DNA from: Rhodospirillales bacterium | GTDB lineage: Bacteria > Pseudomonadota > Alphaproteobacteria > Rhodospirillales > Magnetovibrionaceae | DNA: 64,000 bases | Direction: 5' to 3' | Assembly: GCA_024653965.1 (NCBI GenBank) | Contig: JANLGW010000024.1 | Coordinates: 1-64,000, forward strand | Part shown: positions 63,596 through 64,000 of the stretch, piece by piece | Layout of the letters: each line of letters starts with the position of its first letter | Position numbering within the stretch: position 1 is the stretch's first letter | Position numbers and translations under genes: made by a program | Notes under the pieces: model-generated | The model's database searches: none | Told to the model about the DNA's origin: nothing | Seen by the model: the letters and a program-made list of their open reading frames with translations, nothing else

Positions 63596-64000
63596 TCAGG
63601 TCGTGCAGAGTGCGTCTATGGGGGCGTCTTGGGGCCTAGTTTTTAACGTTCGATACAGGTCCATCAACATGCCCGCCGTCGCTCCCCAGATATAATAATC
63701 CCCATAAGGCATGGCGTAAAAGCTGCGTGGCACGCCTTCGTAAAGGCGTTCATGTTTATGATGGTTGGCGGGATCGAGAAAAAACGCCAGCGGCACCTCA
63801 AATACCTCGTCCACTTCACGGCTGTCGGGGCGGATGTTTAAGGGCGGGCGAACGGCGCCCACCACCGGGGTAACGTGAAAACCCGTGCGCGTTACGTAAT
63901 CGTTGAGGCGGCCTAAAACCTCTATCCGTTCGGGGGCAATGCCGATTTCTTCATGGGTTTCGCGCAGCGCTGCCGCTGTGGCGTCTCGGTCGGTTCGTTC
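63596..64000 (-). CDS. CoA pyrophosphatase-like Nudix hydrolase (partial, runs off the right edge)
   Basis: The last 134 residues of a NudL-like hydrolase; the N-terminus lies beyond the window. The Nudix box ends RETHEEIGI, followed by GRLNDYVTRTGFHVTPVVG and YAMPYGDYYIWGATAGML, typical of the CoA pyrophosphatase family. It would trim coenzyme A or related nucleotides. Part of the Nudix-DUF6111-cca group. Confidence 0.85.
   Translation of the reverse strand, partial: ERTDRDATAAALRETHEEIGIAPERIEVLGRLNDYVTRTGFHVTPVVGAVRPPLNIRPDSREVDEVFEVPLAFFLDPANHHKHERLYEGVPRSFYAMPYGDYYIWGATAGMLMDLYRTLKTRPQDAPIDALCTT

Overview
The window is a stretch of an alphaproteobacterial chromosome, most like a Rhodospirillales member. 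This rests on gene order and family content: rplU-rpmA-obg-proB-proA-nadD-rsfS-rlmH, gpmI-envC-ctpA-yibQ-rppH, uvrC-pgsA-moeA-moaD-moaE, lgt-midA-pgeF, prs-rplY-pth-ychF, a PetP/PetR-like MarR plus OmpR pair beside ilvE, a DUF6111 protein beside a tRNA nucleotidyltransferase, and frequent GANTC sites (CcrM methylation). No species can be named from the sequence alone.

Layout. 1-4 kb: tail of an unknown gene, a repeated element, then a two-gene AAA+ ATPase / subtilisin-like protease module matching the IetAS plasmid-stability and anti-phage system. 4-9.6 kb, minus strand: an HD-GYP response regulator and its hybrid histidine kinase, a carboxymuconolactone-decarboxylase-like protein, a MazEF-type toxin-antitoxin pair and a tRNA-Ser(CGA). 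10-24 kb, plus strand: ribosomal proteins, Obg GTPase, proline and NAD synthesis, ribosome silencing factor, RlmH, glycolytic mutase, cell-wall proteins, RNA pyrophosphohydrolase, a Na/Ca antiporter and pterin/folate genes. 25.0-25.4 kb: an AT-rich intergenic region with clustered DnaA boxes. 25.4-31 kb: uvrC, pgsA, molybdopterin genes, a LOG-family protein. 31-36.9 kb: ilvE, MarR/OmpR/EnvZ-type regulators, a hemerythrin, proC, ybjN, a GANTC-rich gap and ubiK. 37-48.6 kb: heptose epimerase, lgt, midA, pgeF, a lipoprotein, prs, rplY, pth, ychF and a methylthioadenosine salvage operon. 48.6-50.5 kb: a second copy of the repeated element, then a small accessory cluster (TetR, YciI-like, tag) with tandem operators. 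50.6-61.4 kb: a cytochrome bc1 operon (petABC) and a complete alternative complex III operon (actA, B1, B2, C, D, E, F), separated only by trmL. 61.9-64 kb: cca, a DUF6111 protein and a truncated Nudix hydrolase.

How it works together. Most of the window is housekeeping. The distinctive part is respiratory: two unrelated quinol:cytochrome c oxidoreductases are encoded side by side, which suggests a branched chain feeding different cytochrome c pools or oxidases; the PetP/PetR-like regulators 20 kb away are natural candidates for control. The salvage operon (mtnP, mtnA and a FucA-like aldolase, with no later mtn genes) fits the dihydroxyacetone-phosphate shunt described in Rhodospirillum rubrum. 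The accessory modules (IetAS, MazEF, TetR-YciI-Tag) look acquired; two of the three follow copies of the same repeated element. No CRISPR array, intact insertion sequence or prophage was found.
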